This document shows, in pieces, positions 16,659-25,394 of a stretch of 64,000 nucleotides of DNA. The DNA comes from an uncultured Slackia sp. (GTDB taxonomy: Bacteria > Actinomycetota > Coriobacteriia > Coriobacteriales > Eggerthellaceae). The notes below the pieces were generated by a model that saw nothing but the letters and a program-made list of their open reading frames with translations, did no database searches and was not told the DNA's origin. Location of the stretch: NCBI RefSeq assembly GCF_959608125.1, contig NZ_CAUHPG010000004.1:1-64000 (forward strand), in the 5' to 3' direction. The translations under genes and the position numbers were made by a program. How positions within the stretch are numbered: position 1 is the first letter of the stretch; every line of letters starts with the position of its first letter.

Positions 16659-18038
16659 TCACGCCCCTTCCCCGCGCGGCGCGGCGAGGGGTTCGGGCCA
16701 TGCGATGGCGCCGATATCGCCCAGGTCGAATCCGTCAAGACTCGTGCGGCCCGATTCGATCAAAGTGCGGCGCAGACCGACCGACAGCGCATGGGCCCAC
16801 AGACCCTCCGCCTGCGCGAGCGTCTGGGCGGCCGGCCCGTCGGAGGCAAGGCCCGCCGGCGTATAGGCGACCACGGAGGATCGTTTTACGAAGTCCTCGA
16901 CCGAAAGGGGATTGGAAAAAGCGGCCGTGCCGCCCGTGGGCAGCGTGTGATTGGGGCCTGCCACGTAATCGCCGAGCGGCTCGGAACTCCAGGGCCCCAC
17001 GAAGATGGCGCCGGCGTTTTCGATCGAGCCGAGCAGCGAGAACGCATCGGCGCAGTGCAGCTCGAGGTGTTCGGGAGCTATCGTATTGACCGCGTCGAGC
17101 GCCGCCGCCATATCGGGCGCGACCACGACGACGCCCTGGTTATCCAGCGATTCGCGCGTGATCTGCGCGCGGGGGCTCGAAGCCAGCAAAAAGCCGATGC
17201 GCTCCTGGACCCGTTCGGCGAATGCCTCGTCGCAGGTCACCAGATAGCATGCGGCCAGAGGGTCGTGCTCGGCCTGAGCCATCAAATCGGCGGCGACCAC
17301 CGTGGGGTCGGCCGAACCGTCGACGAGCACGCATACCTCGCTCGGGCCCGCCACCATGTCGATTCCCGCGTCGCCCGACACGATGCGTTTGGCTGCGGCC
17401 ACGTATGCGTTGCCGGGACCGGTGATCTTCGCCACGCGCGGAATCGATTCGGTCCCGTACGCCAGCGCCGCGATCGCCTGCGCACCGCCGACGGCATACA
17501 CTTCGTCGACGCCCGCGACCTTCGCCGCCGCCAGCGTATAGGGAGAGATGCCCCCTTCCTTCTGCGGCGGCGTCACCATGACGATGCGTCCGACGCCCGC
17601 GACCTTCGCGGGAATGGCGTTCATGAGGACGGTCGACGGATACTGAGCACGTCCGCCCGGCACGTAGATGCCCGCCGAAGAAACCGGCGTCACCTTCACG
17701 CCGAGAATAGTGCCGTCGGCACGAGTCGTGAACCACGACTGCGCGATCTCACGCTCGTGGAAATCCCTGATCTGGCGCGCGGCCTTCTCGAGCGCCTCCA
17801 GAAACGCAGGGTCGACGCGTTCGAGCGCTTCGTCCATCGCTGCGGGACCGACCGCGAACGACGCAGGCTCGACGCCGTCGAATTTCAGGCAGAACCCGCG
17901 CAAGGCCTCGTCTTTGCGCGAGCGGACCTCGTCGACGATTCCCTGGGCCGCTTCCATGACATGCGCAGGCAGAACGCCCTGGCGAGGCAGCTGTTCGGGC
18001 GCAAGGCGCCCGCCTTGCGAAAGACGTATGACGTTCAT
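16659..18038 (-). CDS. hisD: Histidinol dehydrogenase
   Basis: HisD oxidises histidinol to histidine in two NAD-dependent steps with a bound zinc. The protein has 459 residues and the family core GRAQYPSTVLMNAIPA, the AIAALAYGTESI segment, KITGPGNAYVAAAKR, GPSEVCVLVD and the catalytic region APEHLELH. The C-terminus has GPNHTLPTGGTAAFSNPL. A long C-terminal extension ends LAAPRGEGA. It starts 3 nt after the hisZG stop. Confidence 0.96.
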   Translation of the reverse strand: MNVIRLSQGGRLAPEQLPRQGVLPAHVMEAAQGIVDEVRSRKDEALRGFCLKFDGVEPASFAVGPAAMDEALERVDPAFLEALEKAARQIRDFHEREIAQSWFTTRADGTILGVKVTPVSSAGIYVPGGRAQYPSTVLMNAIPAKVAGVGRIVMVTPPQKEGGISPYTLAAAKVAGVDEVYAVGGAQAIAALAYGTESIPRVAKITGPGNAYVAAAKRIVSGDAGIDMVAGPSEVCVLVDGSADPTVVAADLMAQAEHDPLAACYLVTCDEAFAERVQERIGFLLASSPRAQITRESLDNQGVVVVAPDMAAALDAVNTIAPEHLELHCADAFSLLGSIENAGAIFVGPWSSEPLGDYVAGPNHTLPTGGTAAFSNPLSVEDFVKRSSVVAYTPAGLASDGPAAQTLAQAEGLWAHALSVGLRRTLIESGRTSLDGFDLGDIGAIAWPEPLAAPRGEGA

Positions 18039-18041
18039 CTG

Positions 18042-19664
18042 CTATTCCTTTCTCGTATCTGAAAGCGCACAGGCCAGACGCCTGACGCGTTCATCGCATC
18101 GCAGGCTTGCAGGATTGGCGAAAAAACGGGCGCCGCATTCGAGCACGTCGTCGACGACCGTCAAGCCGTTTTCGCGCAGCGTGGTGCCCGTCGCTGTGAT
18201 ATCGATGATGCGCTCCGCCATGCCGACCATCGGCCCGAGCTCGATATTGCCGTGCAGCGTGACGATATCGGCCTGCATGCCGAGACGATCGTAGTAGGCC
18301 TGCGCGATCCGGGGATACTTCGTGCAGACGCGGATGCTGCCGAAACGGGCGTAGCGGACGTCGGCAGCGCCTGCGGCATCCGCGGGCTCGGCGACGACGA
18401 AACGACAGGTGCCGTATCCCAGATCCACCAGCTGCACCGCATCGAGGTCGGCTTCGATGAGGGAATCGTTGCCGCAGATGCCGCAATCGGCTCCTCCCGA
18501 CGCCACGAACGCGGGGGCGTCGCTCGGGCGGACGACCACGAAATCGACGTCGCCCGCATGCACAACGAGCTTTCGTCCCGGGTCGCGCAGCGCCTCGACA
18601 TCGAGTCCCGCCCGGTCGAGAGCAGCCACCGTATCGGCGAACAGCGAGCCTTTCGGCACCGCCACGCGCAACGGGCGGCGCACGGCGGCCGAATCGAGCG
18701 AGAGCGATTCTTCGATCTGCTCGAGCGAAAGGGCGAAGCCTGCTGCAGGAAGGCCTTCGCCGCCGAGACGAGAGAACGCATCGTCGTATCGCCCGCCCGA
18801 GCCGAGCGCGCCGGGAAGGCCGCGGGCATAGATGCCGAAGACGAGGCCCGTGTAGTAATCGAATGAATTCATGACGGAGAAATCGACGCCGATCTTTTCC
18901 GACAAGCCGAGGGCGCGCGCGGCCGACAGGACCCCTTCGAGCTCGGTCACGCCGGCGTCGTCCGCGCCGCATGCGGCGAGGATTTCACGCGCGCGGTCGA
19001 GGCACGTCGCGTCGCCGGCGATGCGGCACAGCTGTGAAAGCGCGCGGCCGGCCTGCTCGGGCAAGCCGAACCGTTCGGCAAGGTCGTCGATTCCGACCAG
19101 GTCGGATGCGTTGGCGCATTCGAGCACCGTATTGCGCTGGGAATCGGAAAGAGGAAGAACGGCGAGCAGGTCTTTCACAGGACGAACGCTGCCGCAGACG
19201 ATGCGCCAGCCAGGAACGCCCGCCGCATCGAGCGCGTCGGCCGCAAGCGAGAGGACCTCGATATCGGCCGAAGGGCCGCGCTCGCCGATGAGCTCGATGC
19301 CAAGCTGCGTGAACTGACGTGAGCGACCCATGAAACGGGCCTGGTCGCGTACGATAGGCGCAGCATAGCGAAGACGGAACGGCGCCGAAGCGTGCTCGAG
19401 ACGCGTCGCCACAAGACGCGCGATCGGCATGGTCAGATCGCTTCTCACCATCAGAAGGCGTCCGTCGCTATCGAACAGCTGAAAAGCCGCGTCTTCGACG
19501 CATGCCGCGCGTTCGATCGAGCGCCTGTCTTCGAGAAGCGGGGTTTCGACGGGCAGATAGCCGCGTCGTGCGAATGCATCATTCACCGTGCGAGTAATCC
19601 GCTCGCGACGAAGCGCCTCTTCGGGCATGATATCCCTGAACCCTCGCGGGCATACCGGCTTCAC
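18042..19664 (-). CDS. hisZG: Fused ATP phosphoribosyltransferase: HisZ regulatory + HisG catalytic domains
   Basis: This is the first enzyme of histidine synthesis (ATP + PRPP to PR-ATP). Residues about 1-325 are HisZ, a HisRS-like paralogue: CPRGFRDIMPEEALRR, VRSDLTMPIARLVATRLE, QFTQLGIELIG, FDYYTGLVFGIYA, GSGGRYD. Residues about 330-540 are short-form HisG: LRVAVPKGSLFADTV, VVVRPSDAPAFVASGGADCG, LGYGTCRFVVA, RVCTKYPRIAQAYY, and the PRPP loop DITATGTTLRENGL. Short HisG normally needs a separate HisZ for activity and histidine feedback; here both are in one 540-residue chain with no stop between. The start is GTG at 19664 with AAAGGGG upstream. It is the first gene of the operon. Confidence 0.94.
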   Translation of the reverse strand: MKPVCPRGFRDIMPEEALRRERITRTVNDAFARRGYLPVETPLLEDRRSIERAACVEDAAFQLFDSDGRLLMVRSDLTMPIARLVATRLEHASAPFRLRYAAPIVRDQARFMGRSRQFTQLGIELIGERGPSADIEVLSLAADALDAAGVPGWRIVCGSVRPVKDLLAVLPLSDSQRNTVLECANASDLVGIDDLAERFGLPEQAGRALSQLCRIAGDATCLDRAREILAACGADDAGVTELEGVLSAARALGLSEKIGVDFSVMNSFDYYTGLVFGIYARGLPGALGSGGRYDDAFSRLGGEGLPAAGFALSLEQIEESLSLDSAAVRRPLRVAVPKGSLFADTVAALDRAGLDVEALRDPGRKLVVHAGDVDFVVVRPSDAPAFVASGGADCGICGNDSLIEADLDAVQLVDLGYGTCRFVVAEPADAAGAADVRYARFGSIRVCTKYPRIAQAYYDRLGMQADIVTLHGNIELGPMVGMAERIIDITATGTTLRENGLTVVDDVLECGARFFANPASLRCDERVRRLACALSDTRKE

Positions 19665-19759
19665 TGCAGCGCCCCTTTCTCTTGCGTGTGCTCTAATACT
19701 TTATCATAGTAGAGTGCTAAAGTGTTTGAAGAAAAACGCCAGCCTGCACGAAATAAACG

Positions 19760-19791
19760 AAGAGAGCCGCGGCATGCGCCGCGGCTCTCTT
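19760..19791 (-). terminator. Terminator after the 312-residue membrane-anchored protein gene
   Basis: A perfect 14-bp GC-rich stem (19760-19773 with 19778-19791) is followed on the minus strand by CGTTTATTT, 20 nt after the stop of the gene at 19812. Confidence 0.8.
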
Positions 19792-19811
19792 CGCAATATG
19801 CCTCCGCCCAA

Positions 19812-20750
19812 CTAGGAAGCGGCCTTGATATAAACATAGACCTGCCTGATGGTGTCGGCGAGATTGCCCGACACGTTGGCGGCAGAATAGTCGTAGCTCA
19901 GTTTGCACGACCACGAATAGGTCGCATCGCCCGAACCCGAACCGTCTCCGCTGAAGGTGTAGACCTCCTGGGCGATCGTCGTGCCGTCGTCGGCATACGT
20001 ACGATAGTCCTCGACCGCAGGCATCTCGACCGAACCCTGCTCGATATCGACGCCCGCCGTTTCGACGAGGTTCTCGACGATATGCTCGGATGAAACCGCG
20101 TCTATGAAGCTCACATCGCCATAACCGAGCGAGCCGACCGACGCGGAATAGCCCGCCTCGACGATCACGCCGTCAGCGTCAAGCGTCAGATATACCGACG
20201 GAATGTTGCCGCGCGCATCCGTCGTCTCGTCGGTGAGCGCCAGGGTCACGCTGCGGCCCACCACCTCGGTGGTCTTCTCGTCGCCCTCGCCCTTTTCTTC
20301 AGTGATGTCCTTGGAGCTGGTCTCGGTCGCTCCGCGACCGATTTCGGCGACCGCCTCGTCCTGGGTCTTGCCTATGAGCTCGACGAGTTTCGGCGCCTCT
20401 TTGCGGGCACCCGCGCCCTTGCCCGCATCAGATGCGGGAGCCGAAGAATCCTTTTCGACTTTGGCGGTCTGGGCGGCGCTCTGATAAGCGACGTCGCGAG
20501 CCTCGTCGACCAGCATCCAGGCGAAATAGCCCAAGGCCGCGATCAGAAGAACGAGCACGATCGACACCGCGATCAAGACGATGCGCATTCTCTTCGAAGC
20601 CTTATGGTGCGCCGCCGCCGGATGCTCCGGAGCGAGAAGGGGCTGCTGCGCGCTTTCCCCTTCTTCGACGGAACGCTCACCCTGCCGGCTTTCGACCTCA
20701 ACGGCCTGTTCTTCTTTATCGGTACGTGCGTGCTTGGCATGCTTCGCCAT
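19812..20750 (-). CDS. Single-pass membrane protein with PASTA-like or similar extracellular part, unknown function
   Basis: The 312-residue protein has an acidic/His-rich cytoplasmic N-terminus of about 52 residues. One membrane segment follows (MRIVLIAVSIVLVLLIAALG, about 55-78), then an exported region. The part starting PKLVELIGKTQDEAVAEIG resembles the opening of a PASTA-type repeat but is not a confident match. The C-terminal half (SVYLTLDADGVIVEAGYSAS to the end) looks like a beta-rich domain with one cysteine. AAGGAAGG precedes the ATG. It is probably a cell-surface protein. The terminator downstream makes it the last or only gene of its unit. Confidence 0.7.
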   Translation of the reverse strand: MAKHAKHARTDKEEQAVEVESRQGERSVEEGESAQQPLLAPEHPAAAHHKASKRMRIVLIAVSIVLVLLIAALGYFAWMLVDEARDVAYQSAAQTAKVEKDSSAPASDAGKGAGARKEAPKLVELIGKTQDEAVAEIGRGATETSSKDITEEKGEGDEKTTEVVGRSVTLALTDETTDARGNIPSVYLTLDADGVIVEAGYSASVGSLGYGDVSFIDAVSSEHIVENLVETAGVDIEQGSVEMPAVEDYRTYADDGTTIAQEVYTFSGDGSGSGDATYSWSCKLSYDYSAANVSGNLADTIRQVYVYIKAAS

Positions 20751-20813
20751 GAATACGCCTTCCTTCCCCGATCGCCCGAAAAGCCTGGACTTTTCGGAAA
20801 AACCGCCGATCGA

Positions 20814-20954
20814 CTAGTTGAATGCTATATATGCCACGATCGCGGCAAGGATGACCGCCGCTGCGGCGAGAATGACCTTCTGCATGGCGCTCATAGGCGG
20901 CACATTCTTCAAGTCCTCTTCGGTTTGCTCTCGATAGCGTTCGTCTCGCGCCAT
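20814..20954 (-). CDS. Small single-pass membrane protein (46 residues)
   Basis: The start at 20954 has AAAGGGG about 7 nt upstream. The protein is MARDERYREQTEEDLKN followed by a hydrophobic helix (VILAAAAVILAAIVAYIAF) to the C-terminus. The topology is that of a tail-anchored or regulatory small membrane protein. A TATAAT lies upstream (21008-21013, minus strand) without a clear -35. The function is unknown. The good ribosome site and clean topology support it being real. Confidence 0.6.
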   Translation of the reverse strand: MARDERYREQTEEDLKNVPPMSAMQKVILAAAAVILAAIVAYIAFN

Positions 20955-21018
20955 GAAGGCACCCCTTTCGCTGTATCCGTCGATATATGCGTTGGTCGCA
21001 TTCCGAGTATTATACGAG

Positions 21019-21044
21019 CAAGGCCCGCTCATATGCGGGCCTTG
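21019..21044. terminator. Hairpin after the SufB-like gene
   Basis: A perfect 10-bp stem (21019-21028 with 21035-21044) lies 64 nt after the SufB-like stop. It is not followed by a long T-run on the minus strand, so termination there is likely but not certain. Confidence 0.5.
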
Positions 21045-21107
21045 CCTTGAATATCCATAGCGCATCGGCGCTCACGTCCGCCTATGCAGGCGGATTGGGC
21101 GGTGCTT

Positions 21108-22034
21108 TTAGGAAAGGAAGTCGTCGAGAATCTCGGCCTCGGCTTCTTCCTCGGTCAAGCCGAGCGTCATCAACTTGACGATCTGATCGCCCGCGATCTT
21201 GCCGATCGCAGCCTCATGGATCAACTGGGCGTCCTCGCTTGCCGCTTCGATACCGGGAATCGCCTTCACCTTCGCCTCGCCCATGATGATGGCATCGCAC
21301 TGCACATGGCCGCGGCAAGCCGCCTCGCCGATAACCAGCGGATTGAAGATCTGCACGGAATCGTCCTGAGCGACGCTTCGCGAAATCACCTGCACGCTGG
21401 AATCATCGCCCTTCAGACGCACGGTCATATTCGACGTTGCCGTCTGAGAACCATGCGTGAGAAGCTTTTCGGTCAAAACGAGCTTTGCACCCGCCTCGAG
21501 CTCGGCGTTGGTGTCTCGAATCGTGGAGGTGACACCGCGCAGCTGAGTGGACTCCATCTCACAATGGGAACCCTCGGCCATGTAGATGTTGGTCGTGGGG
21601 TTCAAGACGCGCTCGCCCGTGCCCTCGCCTTCGCCGTAGTGCTTCTCGACGTAGCGCATGCGGGAATTCTTACCCAACCAGAAGCTGTGAATGCCGTCGT
21701 GTTCGGTCTTTTCGTCGCCGGTGTTGTGAATGCCGCAACCCGCGATGACCGTGACATCCGCGTCTTCGCCGATATGGAAGTCGTTATAGACCACATCGGT
21801 CATGCCCGCCTTGGTCATGATGACAGGAATGTGAACCGTCTCGTTCTTCGTGCCGGGCGCAATGGTGATTTCGATGCCCTGCTTGTCGGTGAAAGTCTCG
21901 ATGGTGATATTAGCGCTCGAATGACGCTCGACCAGCTGACCGTCCTTGCGGATATTGAAGGCGCCGCGCGGCATGCCGTGCAGGTCGGCGATCTGTTCGA
22001 GCAGTTTCTCATCAATCGTGGAAAGGTCCGCCAT
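21108..22034 (-). CDS. SufB/SufD-family Fe-S scaffold subunit (two-gene SMS/SUF-like system)
   Basis: This 308-residue beta-helix protein of the SufBD family probably forms the scaffold on which Fe-S clusters are built with the SufC-like ATPase upstream. It has the family's C-terminal core (QTATSNMTVRLKG, then CRGHVQCDAIIMGEAKVKAIPG with Cys and acidic residues, and IHEAAIGKIAGDQIVKLMTLGL). The protein is far shorter than classical SufB (about 480). The start at 22034 (MADLSTIDEK) has AAAGGAG 6 nt upstream. Only this gene and sufC are present, with no sufS, sufU, sufE or sufD beside them. That matches the minimal SMS-type arrangement reported for anaerobes. Confidence 0.9.
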   Translation of the reverse strand: MADLSTIDEKLLEQIADLHGMPRGAFNIRKDGQLVERHSSANITIETFTDKQGIEITIAPGTKNETVHIPVIMTKAGMTDVVYNDFHIGEDADVTVIAGCGIHNTGDEKTEHDGIHSFWLGKNSRMRYVEKHYGEGEGTGERVLNPTTNIYMAEGSHCEMESTQLRGVTSTIRDTNAELEAGAKLVLTEKLLTHGSQTATSNMTVRLKGDDSSVQVISRSVAQDDSVQIFNPLVIGEAACRGHVQCDAIIMGEAKVKAIPGIEAASEDAQLIHEAAIGKIAGDQIVKLMTLGLTEEEAEAEILDDFLS

Positions 22035-22045
22035 GGCGTGCTCCT

Positions 22046-22822
22046 TTAGCAATTCGTGGAAATCTCGGTCAGGTGCAGCTCGGTCGGCTGCGTCAGCTGA
22101 CAGCCATGCTGGCCGCGGTCGGCCAGACCGAGCTTGGGAAGGATTTCTTCGCGCGGGCCCATCCCCTCGATGCGGCCGTTGCGCAGGCAGACGATGTCAT
22201 CAGCAAGCTGGATGATCCTTTCCTGATGGGAAATGATCACGATGCTTCGATCGTCACGCGTCTCGTGGATATCGCGGAAAGTCTCGGTCAGACGGTCGAA
22301 GCTCCACAGGTCGATGCCCGCCTCGGGCTCGTCGTAAATAGCCATCTTGGAATCGCGCGCCAGCATGGTAGCGATTTCGATACGCTTGACTTCGCCTCCG
22401 GAAAGGCTCTTGTCGACCTCGCGCGTCAGATACGCAGCCGAGCACAAGCCCACCTTCGCAAGGTACTCGTTACACTCGAGAGCCGGAAGGCGCTTCCCTG
22501 CCGCGAGCTCGAGAAGCTTCTTGACCTTCATGCCTTTGAAGCGGGCGGGCTGCTGAAAACCGTAGCCGATGCCGAGCTTGGCGCGCTCGGTGATGGAGGC
22601 GCGGGTGATATCCCGGCCGTTGAAGACGATCGATCCGGACGTAGGCTGTTCGATGCCCATGATGAGTTTGGCAAGCGTCGACTTGCCGCCGCCGTTCGGA
22701 CCGGTAATGACGGTGAATTTGCCGTCCGCGATCGTCAGCGTAAGGCCGTCGATGATGCGCTTGGTCTGCGAAGATCCGTCCTCGACGGGAACCTCGAATA
22801 CAAGGTCTTTCAATTCAAGCAT
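22046..22822 (-). CDS. SufC-like Fe-S assembly ATPase
   Basis: This cytosolic ABC ATPase partners the SufB-like scaffold encoded 11 nt downstream. The motifs are Walker A ITGPNGGGKSTLAKLIMG, Q-loop YGFQQPARFKG, signature KSLSGGEVKRIEIA, Walker B KMAIYDEPEAGIDLWSF, and switch His in IVIISHQERI. The SufC-specific acidic DEPEAGID fits this family, not a transporter. The protein has 258 residues, with a C-terminal tail longer than usual (GPREEILPKLGL...ISTNC). The two genes form an operon. Confidence 0.92.
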   Translation of the reverse strand: MLELKDLVFEVPVEDGSSQTKRIIDGLTLTIADGKFTVITGPNGGGKSTLAKLIMGIEQPTSGSIVFNGRDITRASITERAKLGIGYGFQQPARFKGMKVKKLLELAAGKRLPALECNEYLAKVGLCSAAYLTREVDKSLSGGEVKRIEIATMLARDSKMAIYDEPEAGIDLWSFDRLTETFRDIHETRDDRSIVIISHQERIIQLADDIVCLRNGRIEGMGPREEILPKLGLADRGQHGCQLTQPTELHLTEISTNC

Positions 22823-22874
22823 GAGTGGTCCCCCTTGGGTATGTCTAATTGCTACTTAAAAGATAGCATATATG

Positions 22875-22914
22875 CAACGCAGGGTTTCCCCACATGCGGA
22901 GAAACCCTGCGTTG
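22875..22914. terminator. Long perfect inverted repeat between the Fe-S operon and the solute-binding lipoprotein
   Basis: Arms 22875-22888 and 22901-22914 (14 bp perfect) lie 27 nt after the stop of the lipoprotein gene. There is no T-run. It probably terminates that gene's transcript, and it lies just upstream of the Fe-S operon. Confidence 0.55.
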
Positions 22915-22941
22915 TGTCGGTAAATTCATCATTCGGACCGT

Positions 22942-24003
22942 TTAGGCGGCTTGCGCATCCGTTCCCACGGTCGTGCCCGCCGTCGATCCCGTCGTCGTTC
23001 CGGCGGCCGTTCCGCTATCCGAGCCCGCGACGGTTCCACCGGGCAGAACGGCATTCGAGCCGGCTTCGGCCTTCGGAAGAACCTCGCCGTCGACGGACTC
23101 TTCCTTGGCGGCGTCGGAATCTGCTGCATCGACGTCCGTCGTCTTGGTTGCCGCCGCTGCAGACGAAGATACCTCGACGAGAGGCAGCGCGGAAAGATCG
23201 AGCGCAGAACCAAGCCACTTCGAGCAGACCACGCCGGCGATGCCGTTATTCGTCAGCGCCTCGAGGGCGCCGGAGACGGCCTCCTGAAGGTCGGCGTTAT
23301 CGGCGTTTGCAGCCACTCCGTATCCGCCGATGCTGCCGAGCACGCACACAGGCTCGACGTCGACGTTCTGGCCCAGGGCGGCATACGTTCCAATGACCGC
23401 ATCGGCCGCGACATATTTGGAATCGCCCGTCTCGATGGAAGAAAGCGCAGAAAGAAGGTCGGCCTTGGCCACAAGGGCATCATCGCCGAAAGCGTTGGTG
23501 ACGGCCCAGGCGCTCGTCGAGGAAGACTGTGCGGCGATCTTGGGCGATGCATCGCGCGAAGGGACCTTGGATCCCGGAGCGGCGAACAACGCGACGCCCG
23601 TCTGCGTATACGGTTTGGAGACCCATACGTTGCCGCTCTCGTCGGAGGACGTGGCGCCCATGACGATGTCGACATCGCCCTTCCTAAGAGCGGAGTCCAC
23701 GTCGACCTCGCTGCCGGCGCTGCCGAGCGTGACGACCTCGAGCTTGAGGCCGAGCTGGTCGGCGATCGCCGCGGCCATATCGACATCGAGGCCCGAAGCG
23801 GAACCGTCGGATGCGGAAACCATGAAGGGAGCGCCTCCGCCGATACCAACCCTCAAAGTGCCGTCCTTGCCGATCGTGGGCGAAGATACCGTGGGCTCGA
23901 GCGTTTCGGGGGTATACGCGGTCGTCTGCGAACAGCCGACAAGCGCCAGCGCAAGGCAGACGACGCAGGCGAACGCGCCTACGAGTGACACGCGATGCTT
24001 CAT
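22942..24003 (-). CDS. Extracellular solute-binding lipoprotein, family 3 (amino-acid type)
   Basis: This is a predicted lipid-anchored receptor for a small polar solute such as an amino acid. The start at 24003 (MKHRVSLVGAF) gives a clean signal peptide with lipobox LALVGC. The SBP_bac_3 fold is seen in TLRVGIGGGAPFMV, GLDVDMAAAIADQLGLKLEVV, KGDVDIVMGATSSDE and the later KYVAADAVIGTYAA segment. After about residue 275 comes a low-complexity Ala/Ser/Gly/Thr tail of roughly 75 residues, unusual for the family. No permease or ATPase gene adjoins, so it is an orphan receptor or serves a transporter elsewhere. Confidence 0.85.
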   Translation of the reverse strand: MKHRVSLVGAFACVVCLALALVGCSQTTAYTPETLEPTVSSPTIGKDGTLRVGIGGGAPFMVSASDGSASGLDVDMAAAIADQLGLKLEVVTLGSAGSEVDVDSALRKGDVDIVMGATSSDESGNVWVSKPYTQTGVALFAAPGSKVPSRDASPKIAAQSSSTSAWAVTNAFGDDALVAKADLLSALSSIETGDSKYVAADAVIGTYAALGQNVDVEPVCVLGSIGGYGVAANADNADLQEAVSGALEALTNNGIAGVVCSKWLGSALDLSALPLVEVSSSAAAATKTTDVDAADSDAAKEESVDGEVLPKAEAGSNAVLPGGTVAGSDSGTAAGTTTGSTAGTTVGTDAQAA

Positions 24004-24491
24004 CGTTTCGTTCCTCTTTTCCGATTGTCGATTCGTTTCTTCTTCCGGCTGACCTAGTCTTTGCCCCCACACTCGCGCACCGGGGGTTTGCGGATTATTC
24101 CGCTCCGCCCTCTCCCCCGGTGCAGCAGGATGCTGCAAAGAATCGCCGGAGGGTGCGTCTTACTTCTAGGATACGCCATGCTCACCCGGCAAAGCCGTGC
24201 TTACGTGGATCCTTTCGACCGCATCTGCCATGGACTGAGAGGCGGAAACGCCCCCGCAACTACAGACCCGAAAGAAGTTCGGGGGTAAGTTTAGCAGATT
24301 TAGCGGAAACGCCCCGTTCTTCAGGGGAAGACCTTCGTAAAGCCGGGAACGGCCACGGCACGAGACAAGATAATCGACGCTTTGCGGCGAATAGTCGCAC
24401 GCGAGCCGGATTGCAGCCGCACGCAGGCCGGAAATCAGCCGCAGCGCAGCTCTATCCTAGGTTCGGACAGCCCGAGAAAGGAGGCGCCGCC
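24004..24491. other. 490-bp intergenic region with strong secondary structure, no recognised gene
   Basis: It lies between two divergent genes. Visible elements are a 10-bp stem (24077-24086 with 24114-24123) enclosing an inner hairpin (GCGGA/TCCGC), and near-repeated GCGGAAACGCCCC segments about 24242-24254 and 24303-24315. A CCCCCGCAACTACAG stretch (about 24251-24265) faintly recalls the cobalamin-riboswitch core. Open frames here lack family features. It could hold a structured RNA or long leaders; none is identified. Confidence 0.4.
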
Positions 24492-25181
24492 GTGCCGTCG
24501 TTTCTAACGCAGGCGTTTTGCGAAACCCTCTGGCCCACCCGGTGCGCGCTTTGCGACGCAGCCGGCGTGTTGCTATGCGAATCATGCCTGAGAAACCTAC
24601 GCTATGTCGACTTCTACCAAGCATGCCCCGCCTGTGGGGCGCCCTGGGGACGCATCCAATGCGACACTTGCAACGCCGTCGCCGTAGAGCACAAGCCCCT
24701 GGCGGCTCCGTGCGCAACCTGCCTGGAATACGACGACGCGGCCGCCGCCGTCGTGAAAACCTATAAAGACAAGGGCGAGCAGCGCCTCGGCCCCCTGATG
24801 GCGAGCATGATGGCACGTATCGTGCAACCTTCTTGGGTCGCATGGGCCCAAGCCGTCACCTACGTGCCCGCCACGCCCGACGCCGTGCGGCGCAGGGGCT
24901 TCGACCACGCGCGCTTCCTCGCCGATGCCTTCGCGCACGAAGTCGGCCTGCCTTGCATCGGACTCGTCGAGCAAGCCGGCGCCGACGACCAGAGAGCACT
25001 CGGGCGAAGGCAGCGAGCGGCGAACATCGCCGGCAGGTTTCGCGCACCGCGTGCCGCAGGTTTCGACCGCGTCATAGCCGTCGACGACGTCACTACCACG
25101 GGAGCAACCCTCGCAGGCATTCAAGATGCCCTCGCGCGCGTTCAATGCGCTTCGCGCCTCGTCACGTTCGCACGCGTCTAA
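24492..25181 (+). CDS. comF: ComF-family phosphoribosyltransferase-like protein
   Basis: ComF proteins are late-competence factors in transformable bacteria, also linked to DNA uptake and replication restart. An N-terminal zinc-finger region has paired cysteines (CALCDAAG, CESCLRNL, CPACGAPW, CDTC, CATC). The phosphoribosyltransferase-like domain follows, with YVPATPDAVRRRGFDHARFLA and the PRPP loop VIAVDDVTTTGATLAG. The start was set at GTG 24492 because AAAGGAGG (24477-24484) lies 7 nt upstream. The product is 229 residues. No other competence gene is in view. Confidence 0.88.
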   Translation: MPSFLTQAFCETLWPTRCALCDAAGVLLCESCLRNLRYVDFYQACPACGAPWGRIQCDTCNAVAVEHKPLAAPCATCLEYDDAAAAVVKTYKDKGEQRLGPLMASMMARIVQPSWVAWAQAVTYVPATPDAVRRRGFDHARFLADAFAHEVGLPCIGLVEQAGADDQRALGRRQRAANIAGRFRAPRAAGFDRVIAVDDVTTTGATLAGIQDALARVQCASRLVTFARV

Positions 25182-25394
25182 TACGAATTCCGGCCATTAT
25201 GGAGCGTCGTCAACGGATCTTCAACGAACAGCCCGTTGCGCGCTTATGCGATTCAATATAAGAAACGCAAGCACGGGGAGGCGACGCGAAGATGCATTTT
25301 GTGTCTGCTTGCAGTCAGCCGCTAGTATGCGGCACGGCATTGACTCTATAATTTTGAAAGTTTTGTTCAAAGTAGGGCGAAAGGCAGCGACCTC

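Noticed and set aside
19680..19730. TTAGCACTC-like half site (CIRCE/HrcA) upstream of hisZG
   Set aside because: Only one half matches; the partner half at the required 9-nt spacing has about three of nine bases. No heat-shock gene is nearby.
24240..24330. Cobalamin riboswitch
   Set aside because: A CCCCCGCAACTACAG match is suggestive, but the downstream B12 box is not convincing. Neither flanking gene (comF, amino-acid-type binding protein) is a known B12 target. Kept only as an unassigned structured region.
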